Below, piece after piece: positions 1-9,293 of a stretch of DNA of 64,000 nt. The stretch's first letter is position 1. Each line of letters starts with the position of its first letter. Below the pieces are notes generated by a model that saw nothing but the letters and a program-made list of their open reading frames with translations, was not told the origin of the DNA and searched no databases. The DNA comes from Actinomadura sp. DC4 (lineage in GTDB: Bacteria > Actinomycetota > Actinomycetes > Streptosporangiales > Streptosporangiaceae). A program made the translations under genes and the position numbers. The stretch spans positions 49,013 through 113,012 of the forward strand of contig NZ_JAUEQY010000034.1 in assembly GCF_030406325.1 (NCBI RefSeq), in the 5' to 3' direction.

Positions 1-1740
1 TACGCCGACTACGTCCGGGCGCGGCTGGCCAACGCCCGTGACTACGGCCTCGTGGTCGTCGCGGCGGCCGGAGGCCTGATGGAGGAGGCGGTCGAGGCCC
101 GTTCCGGAATGCTGCGCGAGTGGGCGGAGTCCGACCTGCGGAGCTGGCGCGAAGGAGCCGGCTACGGCGACGTGCGGCCGCCCGGCGAGTGGGGCGGCAT
201 CCCCGTGTGGAGCGCCCCGCTCCTCGGCGACCGTGAGCCGCTCCACCGCAGGCTCGCCGGCTCGGCCCCCGAGGACGTGGAGGTGGTCGGCGACCTGCTC
301 TGGTACGCGGAGCTGATCGACGCCCTGGCCCTCGTGTACGGCCACGACGCGGCACGGGCCACGCCCGGCATCGGCGCGCCCTGGTTCGACCACGACCCGC
401 CGGCGCCGGAGCCCGAGCCGCTGGCGCCGCGGCTGGACTCCATCACGATGGCCGTCTCCGGGGCCGCGCAGCTCGTCGCGCTCGGCGGCGCCCCGCCCCG
501 GGGCGTACGGGCCTGGCGGCGGTTCACCGACGGCCTGCTGGCCGGCACCGCGATCGCCGAGTCCCTCACCGGCGGGTTCGCCGTGCCGTCGACGTTCACC
601 GCCCTGGACGGGACCGTCGTCGGGGAGACCGGCGCGCGCCTGCGGGTGGCGCGCGACGCCCGCACGCTGGCCGAGTGGTCGGACTACATGGGCAACTGCA
701 TCGCCGGGTGGCACTACGTCCACGAGGCACGGGCCGGCCGGAGCGTGCTGATCGGCCTGTACGGCGAGGACGGCACCCTGCTGCTCAACGCCGAGCTCCG
801 CCCGCTACGGCCCGCCGGGCGCGGTTGGCGGATCGACGAGATCGCGGCGCGGTTCAACGAGGCGCCCGAACCCGTCCTGGAGGGGCGGTTTCGCGACTGG
901 GTCGCCGCCGTCCCCGGCGCGGCGGCCGACCCGCCGGATCCGGTGCCGCCGGAGGAGGACCCGCCCGCCCGGCCGGCCCGGCGGCGCTCCGGGAGCCGCC
1001 TGGTCGAGGGGGCCGCTCCCGCGTTCGGCACGCTCGCCCGCCGGGCGTGGGAGGAACAGGTCGGCGAGGAGACGCTGGAGATCTTCGCCGTCCTCGCGGG
1101 TACGGCGCCGGACGCCGCCCTGGTCCGGCTGCGCCGCATCGGTCCGGACAAGCTGACCGACGCCTGCCGGCGCGCGCTGGAGGCGGGCACCGTCGACCTC
1201 GATCGCCTCTGGGCGGCCGGCGCGGTCCGTCCGCTGACGGCGGCGGTGGAGGCCTTGGCCCCGGCCGCGCGCGACCGCTTCGGGCCGCTGCTCGGCGAGC
1301 CGCCCCTGCCCAGCACGCTGCGCCGGCTCGTACGGCGCCCCGAGATCGCCGACGTCTACGCGATCGACCTGGCGGCACGCCGTACGCGGCAGGCGGTCGG
1401 ACGGCTCGCATGCGCGGACGATCCGGTCATCGCCCGCGCGGTCGCGGGCCGCCCGGCCGAGCCGATGCTGTGCACCCTCATCGTGATGATCGCCTGCCGG
1501 GCGCCGTCGATCGACCTCACAACGGTGGCGCCGCCGCGTGCGGTCACCGTGCCCGGGTACCCCGCCACGACGCTGGAGGACCCGGACGGCCCGTGGCGGC
1601 GTGCTCTCGTGGCCGCCCGCGAGCTGGGCGCCGACGTCGAGGCGTTCTGGCTCGCGATCGCCGAACACGGCCTGCGCGTGCCCGCCTCATGGCTCGTCCC
1701 GGGCGGCTGGGCGGCGCTCTGGGCCCGCGCTCACCGCTGA
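1..1740 (+). CDS. PcfJ-like domain protein, 5' truncated by window edge
   Basis: The reading frame is open from base 1 to a TGA at 1738-1740, so the true start lies upstream; a GTG at 52 is only the first in-window start codon. The middle of the protein holds a block around bases 670-870 with the words YMGNC, LLLNAEL and IAARFNEAPEP. That arrangement (a Met-x-N-Cys segment, a beta hairpin, then an N-E segment) is what I know from PcfJ-like domains, whose function is unclear. The C-terminal half is Ala/Arg/Pro-rich with no motif I recognise. No signal peptide or membrane segment is visible in the part present. Function unknown; the family assignment is moderate. Confidence 0.6.
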   Translation, partial: YADYVRARLANARDYGLVVVAAAGGLMEEAVEARSGMLREWAESDLRSWREGAGYGDVRPPGEWGGIPVWSAPLLGDREPLHRRLAGSAPEDVEVVGDLLWYAELIDALALVYGHDAARATPGIGAPWFDHDPPAPEPEPLAPRLDSITMAVSGAAQLVALGGAPPRGVRAWRRFTDGLLAGTAIAESLTGGFAVPSTFTALDGTVVGETGARLRVARDARTLAEWSDYMGNCIAGWHYVHEARAGRSVLIGLYGEDGTLLLNAELRPLRPAGRGWRIDEIAARFNEAPEPVLEGRFRDWVAAVPGAAADPPDPVPPEEDPPARPARRRSGSRLVEGAAPAFGTLARRAWEEQVGEETLEIFAVLAGTAPDAALVRLRRIGPDKLTDACRRALEAGTVDLDRLWAAGAVRPLTAAVEALAPAARDRFGPLLGEPPLPSTLRRLVRRPEIADVYAIDLAARRTRQAVGRLACADDPVIARAVAGRPAEPMLCTLIVMIACRAPSIDLTTVAPPRAVTVPGYPATTLEDPDGPWRRALVAARELGADVEAFWLAIAEHGLRVPASWLVPGGWAALWARAHR

Positions 1741-1744
1741 GCGC

Positions 1745-1939
1745 TCACGGCCGGTCGTGGGGCCCGCATCGGTGGTGGGCCCACAGGTCCGGCCACATCC
1801 TCCGGTGGTCGCTGGAGTCCGGGTCGCGCGGTGTCTTCGGCCGCCGGTCCCGCGGTTTCGGCAGCGGCGGCATTTCCCAGCGCGATTCGCGCGGCGTGCG
1901 ATCTTTTACCCGGGCCTTTCTCCGGTGCATGAGTTTCAC
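1745..1939 (-). CDS. Small basic hypothetical protein
   Basis: A 64-codon frame starts at GTG 1939 and is preceded on the minus strand by AGGGGG at a six-base spacing, a better ribosome site than many real genes here have. The product is rich in Arg, Pro and His, carries PPLPKPRDRRPKTPRDPDSS, and shows no signal or membrane segment. It would end five bases from the convergent upstream gene. The remaining intergenic stretch up to 2175 contains the leader of the next gene and no other frame I can support. It may be a true small gene or a chance frame in GC-rich DNA; the ribosome site tips me slightly toward real. Confidence 0.4.
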   Translation of the reverse strand: MKLMHRRKARVKDRTPRESRWEMPPLPKPRDRRPKTPRDPDSSDHRRMWPDLWAHHRCGPHDRP

Positions 1940-2175
1940 GGCTTTCCCCCTTCCGGAAAGACTAGCGCCGGCGTCCGGGAGCGTTTCACCGCCAGGCGGC
2001 GTTGCCCCCGTCCATAGCGGGAAAACGGGTCGTTCGTCCCTGATCGCGTCCTCATCCCGACGGGCGAACAGGTCCCTCTGGGACCTACGCGCGGCGACGT
2101 GTCCCGTAAGGCTGGAGTGAGAGCCCGGACGGCCCGTACCCGGCCACCGGAAGCACCGGCCCAGGGAGGTCGCCG

Positions 2176-3078
2176 ATGGACCGTCTCACCGTCGTGATCA
2201 TTACCCGGAACAGGCGGGCCGAGCTGTCGCGCACGCTCGGCCGGCTCCGCGCCCTCCCGGCGAGCCCGGCCATCGTGGTGGTCGACAACGGCTCTGACGA
2301 CGGGACCGTCGCCGCCGTCGGGGCCGAACACCCGGACGTCCGCGTCGTCCCCCTGGGCCGCAACCGGGGCGCGGTCGGGCGGAACATCGGCGTTCACCTC
2401 GCACGGACGCCGTACGTGGCCTTCAGCGACGACGACTCCTGGTGGGAGCCCGGCGGCCTGGAGCGTGCCGCCGATCTGTTCGACGCCCACCCCCGGCTCG
2501 GGCTGATCGCCGCGCGTGTCCTCGTCGGCCCCGATCGGGTTCCCGACCCGGTCAACGCCCTGATGGCGGGGTCGCCCCTGCCCGCCGAGCCCGGCCAGCC
2601 CGGCCCCTCCGTGCTCGGGTTCCTGGCCTGCGCGACGGTCGTACGGCGGGAGGCGTTCCTCGATGCCGGGGGCTTCAGCTCGCTGCTCTTCTTCGTCGGC
2701 GAGGAACGCCTGCTCGCCTACGACCTGGCCGCCGCCGAGTGGGCCCGGTGCTACGTGCCGGAGATCGTCGCGGTGCACGAGCCCTCGCCGCACCGGCCGC
2801 CGTCCCGCCAGCGGCGGCGTGCCGAGCTGCGCAACACGGTTCTCACGATGTGGATGCGGCGGCCGGGGCCGGTGGCGTTCCGCGAGACCGCGCGCATGGG
2901 CGCGGCGGCGGTGCGCGACGGCGACGCCCGCGCCGCCCTGCTGGCCGCCGCGGTCCGGATGCCGGCGGCGCTCGCCCGGCGAAGGCCGCTGCCGCGGGCG
3001 GTCGAGAGCGGGATCCGGCGGCTCGCCGAGGAGACGAAAGCGCAATGCGGGGTCAAAGACATTCTGGGCGAAGCATGA
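2176..3078 (+). CDS. Family 2 glycosyltransferase
   Basis: A 300-residue GT-A fold enzyme. The N-terminus VVIITRNRRAELSRTL and VVDNGSDDGT are the usual GT2 nucleotide-sugar binding strands; NRGAVGRNIG and FSDDDSWWEPG give the metal-binding acidic motif near residue 90. A later FVGEERLLAYDL holds an acidic pair where the catalytic base usually sits. No membrane helix is evident. The start is supported by GGGAGG seven bases upstream of ATG. It stands just before the heptose operon on the same strand, separated by a 167-base AT-richer leader, so it may act on the same glycan. The sugar donor and acceptor cannot be read from the sequence. Confidence 0.88.
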   Translation: MDRLTVVIITRNRRAELSRTLGRLRALPASPAIVVVDNGSDDGTVAAVGAEHPDVRVVPLGRNRGAVGRNIGVHLARTPYVAFSDDDSWWEPGGLERAADLFDAHPRLGLIAARVLVGPDRVPDPVNALMAGSPLPAEPGQPGPSVLGFLACATVVRREAFLDAGGFSSLLFFVGEERLLAYDLAAAEWARCYVPEIVAVHEPSPHRPPSRQRRRAELRNTVLTMWMRRPGPVAFRETARMGAAAVRDGDARAALLAAAVRMPAALARRRPLPRAVESGIRRLAEETKAQCGVKDILGEA

Positions 3079-3145
3079 CACGGGTGTGGCGCCGAAGCCC
3101 ATTTTTGCCCATGAGTCTGGCGTAGCCGACAACAACGGAATTTTG

Positions 3146-3189
3146 CCAAAACCGTCGATCATCATTTGGCGTGATAAGCGACGGTTTGG
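3146..3189 (+). promoter_or_regulatory. Inverted repeat in leader of heptose operon
   Basis: In the A+T-richer leader before the GT4 gene, CCAAAACCGTCG (3146-3157) and CGACGGTTTGG (3179-3189) form arms that pair except for one extra A, with a 21-base loop. The position, 57 bases before the GTG start, fits an operator or an RNA hairpin in the 5' leader. No U-run follows, so it is not a standard terminator for the upstream gene. Confidence 0.4.
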
Positions 3190-3245
3190 AGGTAAGGGAT
3201 TTGGTAATCGGTGTCGATACAGCCGCCTGATAAAGGAGTGACCGG

Positions 3246-4484
3246 GTGAAGATCGACATGGTCTCGGAACACGCCAGCCCGCTCGCGACGCTGGGCGGTC
3301 CCGACGCGGGAGGGCAGAACGTCCATGTCGGCGCGCTGGCGGCGGCACTGGGACGGCGTGGGCACGACGTGGTGGTGTTCACCCGGCGTGACAACGCCGA
3401 TCTCCCCGCGTCGGTCCCGTTCGCGCCCGGCGTCCGGGTCGAGCACGTGCCGGCGGGACCGCCGACGCGGGTGGCGAAGGACGACCTGCTGGCGTACATG
3501 GACGACTTCGCGGCCCACCTGTCCCGGCGCTGGCTGGTCAGGCCGCCGGACGTCGTCCACGCGCACTTCTGGATGAGCGGGTTCGCGGCTCTCAAAGGAG
3601 CTCGCGCCCGCTTCGGCGGCCGGCGCGTCCCGGTCGTGCAGACGTTTCACGCACTCGGCAGCGTCAAGCGCCGCTACCAGGCCGGAGCCGACACCAGTCC
3701 GCCGGGCCGAATCCGCCTGGAGGGCGCGATCGCGCGCGAAGCGAGCGCGGTCATCGCGACGTGCACCGATGAGGTGACCGAGCTCTCCGCGTACGGAGTG
3801 AAACCCGACCAGGTCTTCGTCGTGCCGTGCGGGGTGAACACCGAGGACTTCCGGCCGGACGGGCCGGTGGCGGAACGGGGCGGCGCGCCGTTCCGCGTCC
3901 TGACGTTCGGCCGCCTGGTGCCCCGCAAGGGCGTGGACACGGTGATCGAGGCGCTGCGCCACGTGCCCTCCGCCGAGCTGGTCGTCGCCGGCGGGCCGGA
4001 CCGGCGCTTCCTGGACGATGACACCGAGGCACGCCGCCTGGTCCGGCTCGCCGGGGAACAGGGCGTCGCGGACCGGGTGGTCCTGCTCGGACGCGTGGCC
4101 CACGACGACCTGCCGTCCCTGATCCGGTCGGCCGACGTGGCCGTCTCCGTTCCCTGGTACGAACCGTTCGGCATCGCGCCGGTCGAGGCCATGGCCTGCG
4201 GCGTGCCGGTGATCGCCTCGGCCGTGGGCGGCCACCTGGACACCGTCCTCGACGGCGTGACCGGGCTGCACGTGCCGGCGCGGCGGCCGGCGGCGCTGGC
4301 CGGGCTCCTGCGCCGGCTGTTGGCCGACCGCGCCCTGCGCCGCTCGCTCGGCTCGGCCGCGGCCGAGCACGCACGCGACCGTTATCCCTGGAGGCGGATC
4401 GCGGCGGAGACCGAGGCGGTCTACGAACGGCTCGTCGCGACCGCGCACACGCCGGCCGCCGTCGCGGACCGGGCACGGTCATGA
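3246..4484 (+). CDS. Family 4 glycosyltransferase (MshA/sucrose-synthase-like fold)
   Basis: A 412-residue GT-B enzyme. The N-terminal domain begins with MVSEHASPLATLGGPDAGGQ, the glycine-rich loop seen in MshA-type and sucrose-phosphate-synthase-type transferases. The C-terminal domain holds VLTFGRLVPRKGVDTVIEAL and, near residue 305, WYEPFGIAPVEAMACGVPV, the E-x7-E retaining GT4 signature. The GTG start has AAGGAG eight bases upstream. It is the first gene of a four-gene plus operon and its stop overlaps the gmhA start (ATGA). Its neighbours make an activated heptose, so it probably builds the same glycan; MshA itself is normally encoded elsewhere, so I do not name it mshA. Confidence 0.87.
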   Translation: MKIDMVSEHASPLATLGGPDAGGQNVHVGALAAALGRRGHDVVVFTRRDNADLPASVPFAPGVRVEHVPAGPPTRVAKDDLLAYMDDFAAHLSRRWLVRPPDVVHAHFWMSGFAALKGARARFGGRRVPVVQTFHALGSVKRRYQAGADTSPPGRIRLEGAIAREASAVIATCTDEVTELSAYGVKPDQVFVVPCGVNTEDFRPDGPVAERGGAPFRVLTFGRLVPRKGVDTVIEALRHVPSAELVVAGGPDRRFLDDDTEARRLVRLAGEQGVADRVVLLGRVAHDDLPSLIRSADVAVSVPWYEPFGIAPVEAMACGVPVIASAVGGHLDTVLDGVTGLHVPARRPAALAGLLRRLLADRALRRSLGSAAAEHARDRYPWRRIAAETEAVYERLVATAHTPAAVADRARS

Positions 4485-5086
4485 CCCCCTCCCACCTCGG
4501 CGCGCTGCGGACGGCGCTGCGCCACTTCGACGCCCAGGTGCCCCGGATCGAGGACTGGGGCCGGCGGCTCGCCGACGTCCTCGAGGGCGGCGGGCGGCTG
4601 CTCGCCTGCGGGAACGGCGGCAGCGCCGAGCAGGCACAGCACCTGACCGCCGAGCTCGTGGGCCGGTACGAGGACGAGCGGCGGCCGTACTCCGCCCTCC
4701 CGCTCCACACCGACGTCACGGCGCTGACCGCGATCGTCAACGACTACGGGCCCGAGGAGATGTTCGCCCGGCAGGTCCACGCGCACGGGCGCCCCGGCGA
4801 CGTCCTGGTCTGCCTCTCCACGAGCGGCGGCAGCCGCAACGTGATCGCCGCGGCGGAGGCCGCCGCCGCGATCGGCGTACGGGCCTGGGCGCTGACCGGC
4901 CCCGCGCCGAACCCGCTCGCCGACGCGTGCGCCGACGCCGTCACGGTCGACGCGCCGTGCACCGCGACCGTCCAGGAGGTCCACCTCGCCGTGATCCACA
5001 TGCTCTGCGCGGCGGTCGACGCCGCCGTACGCCGGTCCGGGCGGATAGCGGGCGACGGTGAGGGAGGCGCGAGGGAGGCCTCATGA
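4481..5086 (+). CDS. gmhA: Phosphoheptose isomerase (GmhA-type SIS protein)
   Basis: A 201-residue single SIS-domain protein. GmhA converts sedoheptulose 7-phosphate to D-glycero-D-manno-heptose 7-phosphate, the first committed step of the heptose pathway. The phosphate-binding loop CGNGGSAEQAQH near residues 44-55 and the STSGGSRN segment near residues 111-118 are the classic GmhA pair. HLAVIHMLC near the C-terminus carries the metal/catalytic His region. The length matches the family. The ATG overlaps the preceding stop and its own stop overlaps the hldE start, so the three genes should be translated together. Confidence 0.92.
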   Translation: MTPSHLGALRTALRHFDAQVPRIEDWGRRLADVLEGGGRLLACGNGGSAEQAQHLTAELVGRYEDERRPYSALPLHTDVTALTAIVNDYGPEEMFARQVHAHGRPGDVLVCLSTSGGSRNVIAAAEAAAAIGVRAWALTGPAPNPLADACADAVTVDAPCTATVQEVHLAVIHMLCAAVDAAVRRSGRIAGDGEGGAREAS

Positions 5087-6507
5087 GGACTGGACCGCTG
5101 GTCGTCATCGGTGACGCTCTGCTCGACGTCGACATCGAGGGCACGGCCGAACGCCTGAGCCCGGACGCGCCGGTCCCGGTCGTCAACTGCGTGCGCGAGC
5201 AGGAGCGGCCCGGCGGGGCGGGCCTGGCCGCACGGCTCGCGGCCGCGATGACCGGTCACGACGTCGTACTGGTCACCGCGGTGGGCGACGACCGCGACGG
5301 CCGCCGCCTGGAAGAGCTGATGACGCCGTACGCCGAGGTCGTCCGGGTACCGATGTCGGGTACGAGCTCCTGCAAGACGCGGGTACGCGCAGCCGGGCAG
5401 TCGCTCATCCGGATCGACCGGGGCGACGGGCACGTGACGGACGGCCCGCTCTGCTCCCGCGTGGCCGAGGTGCTCGGGCGGGCCGGCGCCGTCCTGGTCT
5501 CCGACTACGGGCGCGGCGTCGCCGCCCACCCCGGCCTCCGGCGGCTCCTCGCCGGCCTGCCGGACGGCGTGCCCCTGGTCTGGGACCCCCACCCGATGGG
5601 CGCGGTGCCGCTGCCCGGGGTGCGGCTGGTGACGCCCAACCACGCCGAGGCGCGGGCGCTCGCCGGGAACGCCGGCGGCCTGGACGCCGCGCCGCTCACC
5701 CAGGCGGCGAGAGACGCCGCGGCGCTGGTCGAGCGCTGGCGGGTCACCGGAGTCGCGGTGACCCTCGGCGAGCGCGGCGCCCTGCTGTCGGTCGGCGAAC
5801 CGGCTCCCTACGTCGCCCCGGCCCCGCGGCCGTCGCCCGGCACGCGGGCGGACAGCTGCGGCGCCGGTGACTGCTTCGCGGCGGCCGCCGCCCATGTTCT
5901 GCACGGGGGCGGCGTGGTCACCGAGGCGGTGACCGAGGCCGTACGCCGCGCGAGCGCGTTCGTCGCCGCCGGGGGAGTGGCGGCGTCCATGGCGTACGGG
6001 AGAGAACCGGCCGGCGCGCCGGAAGGAGATGGGCCGTGGGACCTCGTGCGGCGGGTCCGCGAGGGCGGGGGCCGCGTCGTGGCGACCGGGGGCTGCTTCG
6101 ACCTGCTCCATGCCGGCCACGTCAGCATGCTGCGCGAGGCCCGGCGCCTGGGCGCCTGCCTCGTGGTCTGCGTCAACTCCGACGCCTCCGTACGCGAGCT
6201 GAAGGGCCCTGACCGCCCGCTCGTCCCGCTCGCCGACCGCATGCGCGTGCTGTCCGCGCTGGAGTGCGTCGACGCCGTGGCGGTCTTCGACGAGCTCACG
6301 CCGGTCGAGCTCCTGGAGCGGCTGCGGCCGGATGTCTGGGTCAAGGGCGCCGACTACTCCGGCGCCGATCTGGCCGAGACCGCGACCGTACGCCGCCATG
6401 GCGGTGAGGTCGTGCTGCTGCCTTACCTGGACGGCCGGTCCACGAGCCGCCTCGTCGCCCGAGCCCGCGAGACGGCGAGCGTGATCTTCGGAGGTGATGG
6501 TGAGTGA
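5083..6507 (+). CDS. hldE: Bifunctional heptose 7-phosphate kinase / heptose 1-phosphate nucleotidyltransferase (HldE-type)
   Basis: 474 residues, two domains. The N-terminal PfkB/ribokinase domain (about 1-310) shows the sugar-binding start [24 protein letters not shown] and the anion-hole signature DSCGAGDCF near residue 258. The C-terminal nucleotidyltransferase domain (about 330-474) starts with [11 protein letters not shown], with the HxGH motif at about 343-346. HldE phosphorylates heptose 7-phosphate at C1, and after dephosphorylation by GmhB adds a nucleotide. The GmhB activity is present as a fusion on the facing operon. Start and stop both overlap neighbours by four bases. Confidence 0.93.
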   Translation: MRTGPLVVIGDALLDVDIEGTAERLSPDAPVPVVNCVREQERPGGAGLAARLAAAMTGHDVVLVTAVGDDRDGRRLEELMTPYAEVVRVPMSGTSSCKTRVRAAGQSLIRIDRGDGHVTDGPLCSRVAEVLGRAGAVLVSDYGRGVAAHPGLRRLLAGLPDGVPLVWDPHPMGAVPLPGVRLVTPNHAEARALAGNAGGLDAAPLTQAARDAAALVERWRVTGVAVTLGERGALLSVGEPAPYVAPAPRPSPGTRADSCGAGDCFAAAAAHVLHGGGVVTEAVTEAVRRASAFVAAGGVAASMAYGREPAGAPEGDGPWDLVRRVREGGGRVVATGGCFDLLHAGHVSMLREARRLGACLVVCVNSDASVRELKGPDRPLVPLADRMRVLSALECVDAVAVFDELTPVELLERLRPDVWVKGADYSGADLAETATVRRHGGEVVLLPYLDGRSTSRLVARARETASVIFGGDGE

Positions 6508-7472
6508 TCGAGCACGCGGTGGTCACCGGAGGCGCCGGATTCCTCGGCTCCCATGTCTGCGAGCGGCTGCTCGCGCAGGGCGCCGCGGTGACCTGCATGG
6601 ACAATTTCCTCACCGGCTCGCCACGGAACGTCGCGCACCTCATGGACCGGCCGCGTTTCCGGCTGACCGAGTGCGACCTGACCGGGTTCATCCACGTGTC
6701 GGGCGACGTCGACCTCGTCCTGCACCTCGCGTCGGCGGCCTCGCCGGCCGACTACCTCAGGCTGCCCATCGAGACGCTGAAGGTCGGCAGCCTCGGCACG
6801 CTGCACGCGCTCGGCCTGGCGCGCGAGAAGGACGCGAGGTTCGTCCTGGCCTCCACGAGCGAGGTGTACGGTGACCCGCTGCGGCACCCCCAGCGGGAGG
6901 ACTACTGGGGCAACGTGAACCCGGTCGGGCCGCGCAGCGTCTACGACGAGGCCAAGCGTTACGCCGAGGCTCTCACCACCGCGTACCGCAACAGCCGGGA
7001 GGTCGACACCGGCATCGTACGGATCTTCAACACCTACGGCCCGCGCATGCGCCCGCACGACGGCCGGGCGATCCCGACGTTCGTCCGCCAGGCGCTGACC
7101 GGGCAGCCGCTGACCGTGACCGGCGACGGCAGCCAGACCCGGTCGATCTGCTACGTCGACGACACGGTCGAGGGGATCCTGGCGATGGCCCGCGACGACT
7201 TCGCCGGGCCGGTCAACATCGGCAACCCCGAGGAGCTGACCATGCTCGGCCTCGCGGAGCTGATCCGCGACCTCGCCGGCTCCCGGTCGCCCATCGTCTT
7301 CGTGGAGCGGCCGACCGACGACCCGATGGTCCGCCGGCCCGACATCACCCTCGCGCGCGAGCGGCTGGGCTGGCAGGCGAGCGTGACCGGCCTCGACGGC
7401 CTGCGCCGTACGGTCGAGTGGTTCGCGGGCGAACTCGACGTGACGACCGGTGGGCGCGTCATCAGCACCTGA
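6504..7472 (+). CDS. NAD-dependent sugar epimerase/dehydratase (extended SDR)
   Basis: A 322-residue extended short-chain dehydrogenase. The Rossmann motif GGAGFLGSH (residues 9-17), the [18 protein letters not shown] segment, the Ser/Thr-rich STSEVYG strand and the catalytic Y-x3-K in [11 protein letters not shown] are all intact. The ASPADY...P and STSEVYGDP words recall UDP-xylose synthase (UDP-glucuronate decarboxylase). In this operon it more likely acts on the nucleotide-heptose made by HldE, for example by oxidation/reduction or epimerisation; it is not a clear HldD. The GTG overlaps the hldE stop, and its 3' end overlaps the convergent GT9 gene by 11 bases. Confidence 0.88.
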   Translation: MIEHAVVTGGAGFLGSHVCERLLAQGAAVTCMDNFLTGSPRNVAHLMDRPRFRLTECDLTGFIHVSGDVDLVLHLASAASPADYLRLPIETLKVGSLGTLHALGLAREKDARFVLASTSEVYGDPLRHPQREDYWGNVNPVGPRSVYDEAKRYAEALTTAYRNSREVDTGIVRIFNTYGPRMRPHDGRAIPTFVRQALTGQPLTVTGDGSQTRSICYVDDTVEGILAMARDDFAGPVNIGNPEELTMLGLAELIRDLAGSRSPIVFVERPTDDPMVRRPDITLARERLGWQASVTGLDGLRRTVEWFAGELDVTTGGRVIST

Positions 7473-8367
7473 TCGCGAGCAGGCCCGCGACGGCCGCCAG
7501 GACCTCCTCGACGGAGATCAGGAGGAGCCGCGGGTCGGTCGCGGCGCCGTGGGCGTCGCCGGGCCGGTCGCCGGAGCCGTGCCAGAGCGCGACGTGCTCC
7601 GGCCGGCCGGGCGGCGGTCCCCACAGGGCCGGCGACACCGGCCCGAAGAGCGTGACCGAGGGTGTGCCGTAGGCCGTGGCCAGGTGAGAGACGCCGGTGT
7701 CGTTGCAGATCACGACCCGTGCGGACGCGACGAGGGCGGCCAGGCCGAGTAGGTCCGTGGCGGGCGCGCGGGGAAGGCCCGCCTCGTCGGCGACGGCCCG
7801 GGTGAGCGAGCGCTCGGTCCCGGTGACGACGACCCGGTGACCCCCGCGGGACAGCGCGCGGGCGACCGCCGCGAAACGACCGGCGGGCCAGCGGCGTCCC
7901 TCGCTCGCCGCGCCGGGATGCACCACGACGACGCCGGACGGGGCCGCGACCGGCGGCGGGGCCAGTGACAGAGCGCCCGGGTCGGCCGGGACGCCGTACC
8001 ACTCCAGCAGCCGGCACCACCGCAGGACCTCGTGCTCGCCCGGCTCCCACCACGGCCCGTTCGCGTACGGGGCCTGCGGCGAGGCGTACAGCATCGTCCG
8101 CCGCGCGGTCAGCGCCGCGACGAGGCGGTGACTCGCCGGGCCGTCGCCGTGCAGGTCGGCCGCCACGTCCGGAGGCGGGCCGGTCCAGGCGACCGGCGCC
8201 AGCTCGGCGGCCGGCAGCACGCGGTCGACGGCCCCGGTCAGTGCGGCCAGCGGCGCGAGCGCGGCCGGCGCGGCCAGGACCGTCTCGTGGCCGGGGAACG
8301 CCGCGCGCAGCGCGCGGTAGGCGGGCACCCCGGTGAGGAAGTCACCCAGCCCGAGGGCGCGGAGCAT
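7462..8367 (-). CDS. Family 9 glycosyltransferase (heptosyltransferase-like)
   Basis: 301 residues from ATG 8367, which lies nine bases past the stop of the upstream gene. The start [20 protein letters not shown] is the typical N-terminus of ADP-heptose:LPS heptosyltransferases (GT9, GT-B fold). [16 protein letters not shown] and [26 protein letters not shown] are the nucleotide-sugar binding segments of the C-terminal domain. It is the last gene of the five-gene minus operon and has a paralogue two genes upstream. In Gram-negatives these enzymes build the LPS core; here the acceptor must be something else. Confidence 0.88.
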   Translation of the reverse strand: MLRALGLGDFLTGVPAYRALRAAFPGHETVLAAPAALAPLAALTGAVDRVLPAAELAPVAWTGPPPDVAADLHGDGPASHRLVAALTARRTMLYASPQAPYANGPWWEPGEHEVLRWCRLLEWYGVPADPGALSLAPPPVAAPSGVVVVHPGAASEGRRWPAGRFAAVARALSRGGHRVVVTGTERSLTRAVADEAGLPRAPATDLLGLAALVASARVVICNDTGVSHLATAYGTPSVTLFGPVSPALWGPPPGRPEHVALWHGSGDRPGDAHGAATDPRLLLISVEEVLAAVAGLLAIRC

Positions 8368-8375
8368 GAGCAGCC

Positions 8376-9293
8376 TCAGCCCGCCACCTCCCGCAGCAGG
8401 CGGTCCCAGTCGTCGAGGAACCGCCGCAGGCCGTACCGGCCCAGGACCGACGCGCGGGCCGCCCGCCCGGACTCGGCCGCCGCGGCGGGATCGTCGAGGA
8501 ACCGGCGGATGGCCGTCCGCAGCACGTCGATCCGCGTCGAGACCACACCCGCCTCCGGCGGCACCGCCTCGACGGCCTCGGTGGTGGCCAGCGCCACGAC
8601 CGGCATGCCCAGGTGCATCGCCTCCAGCAGCGACAGGCCGAGCGAGGTCCACCGGATCGGGTGGACGTAGACCCGGCGCCGGGCCAGTTCGGCGTGCATG
8701 CGGTCCTGGGGGAGGTCCTCGTGGGTACGGCAGCCGGTCAGCCCGCCGACCTTCATCCCGAACACGTCCAGCGGCGCGCCGAGCCGGGGCAGCAGGTCGG
8801 TGCCGACATAGCGGCCCCGGCGCAGCGGCTCGTTGACGACCACGGCGGCGCGCGGCAGCTCGCCGGTCCACAGCGGCCCCGGGTCGACCACGCCGTGCTC
8901 GATCACCGTCGTCGGCGTGGACCCGGCGTCCCAGAACAGCGCGTTGAAGTGGGTGACGTGCACCAGGCGCACGTCGTGCCGGTCGGCCATCGGGTGCCGG
9001 GTGAGCGGGACGTCGCCCCAGGGCGCGTCGTGCTCGAGGTAGACCATCGGGACGCGTCCGAGGGGGCCGATGAGCTCCAGCTCGTCCGGCCGCTGGAGGA
9101 TGACCACGTCGGGTTCGGCCTCGGCGAGCCGGTCCAGCGGCACCTCGCGGGCGGACGCCGGCCAGTCCCACGTACGGGCACGGCCCCGCCCGTACGGCCC
9201 GCGGCCGGGCGTCACCGGGATCAGGTACTCATGCGCGCCCTGCACGAGGGCGGTCGTGTACGAGCCGTGGACGTGCCAGAGCAGGACCCTCAC
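8376..9293 (-). CDS. Family 4-like glycosyltransferase
   Basis: 305 residues from GTG 9293, which overlaps the preceding stop as GTGA. The N-terminal part has LLWHVHGSY and PDVVILQRPDELEL; the C-terminal part has HPIRWTSLGLSLLEAMHLGMPVVALATTEAVEAVP, the E-x7-E-like region of GT4/GT1 enzymes with the first Glu replaced, as in several clinically unassigned relatives. Shorter than usual GT4 proteins (about 370), so the N-terminal domain is compact. It is sandwiched between two GT9 genes and should transfer one of the sugars of the same glycan. Confidence 0.8.
   Translation of the reverse strand: MRVLLWHVHGSYTTALVQGAHEYLIPVTPGRGPYGRGRARTWDWPASAREVPLDRLAEAEPDVVILQRPDELELIGPLGRVPMVYLEHDAPWGDVPLTRHPMADRHDVRLVHVTHFNALFWDAGSTPTTVIEHGVVDPGPLWTGELPRAAVVVNEPLRRGRYVGTDLLPRLGAPLDVFGMKVGGLTGCRTHEDLPQDRMHAELARRRVYVHPIRWTSLGLSLLEAMHLGMPVVALATTEAVEAVPPEAGVVSTRIDVLRTAIRRFLDDPAAAAESGRAARASVLGRYGLRRFLDDWDRLLREVAG

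Noticed and set aside
675..2120. 481-codon open frame overlapping the first gene
   Set aside because: Arg/Gly/Pro-rich shadow of the real frame, no ribosome site, unnatural composition.
4744..6399. 551-codon minus frame opposite hldE
   Set aside because: Antisense shadow of gmhA/hldE; the plus-strand proteins are clear family members.
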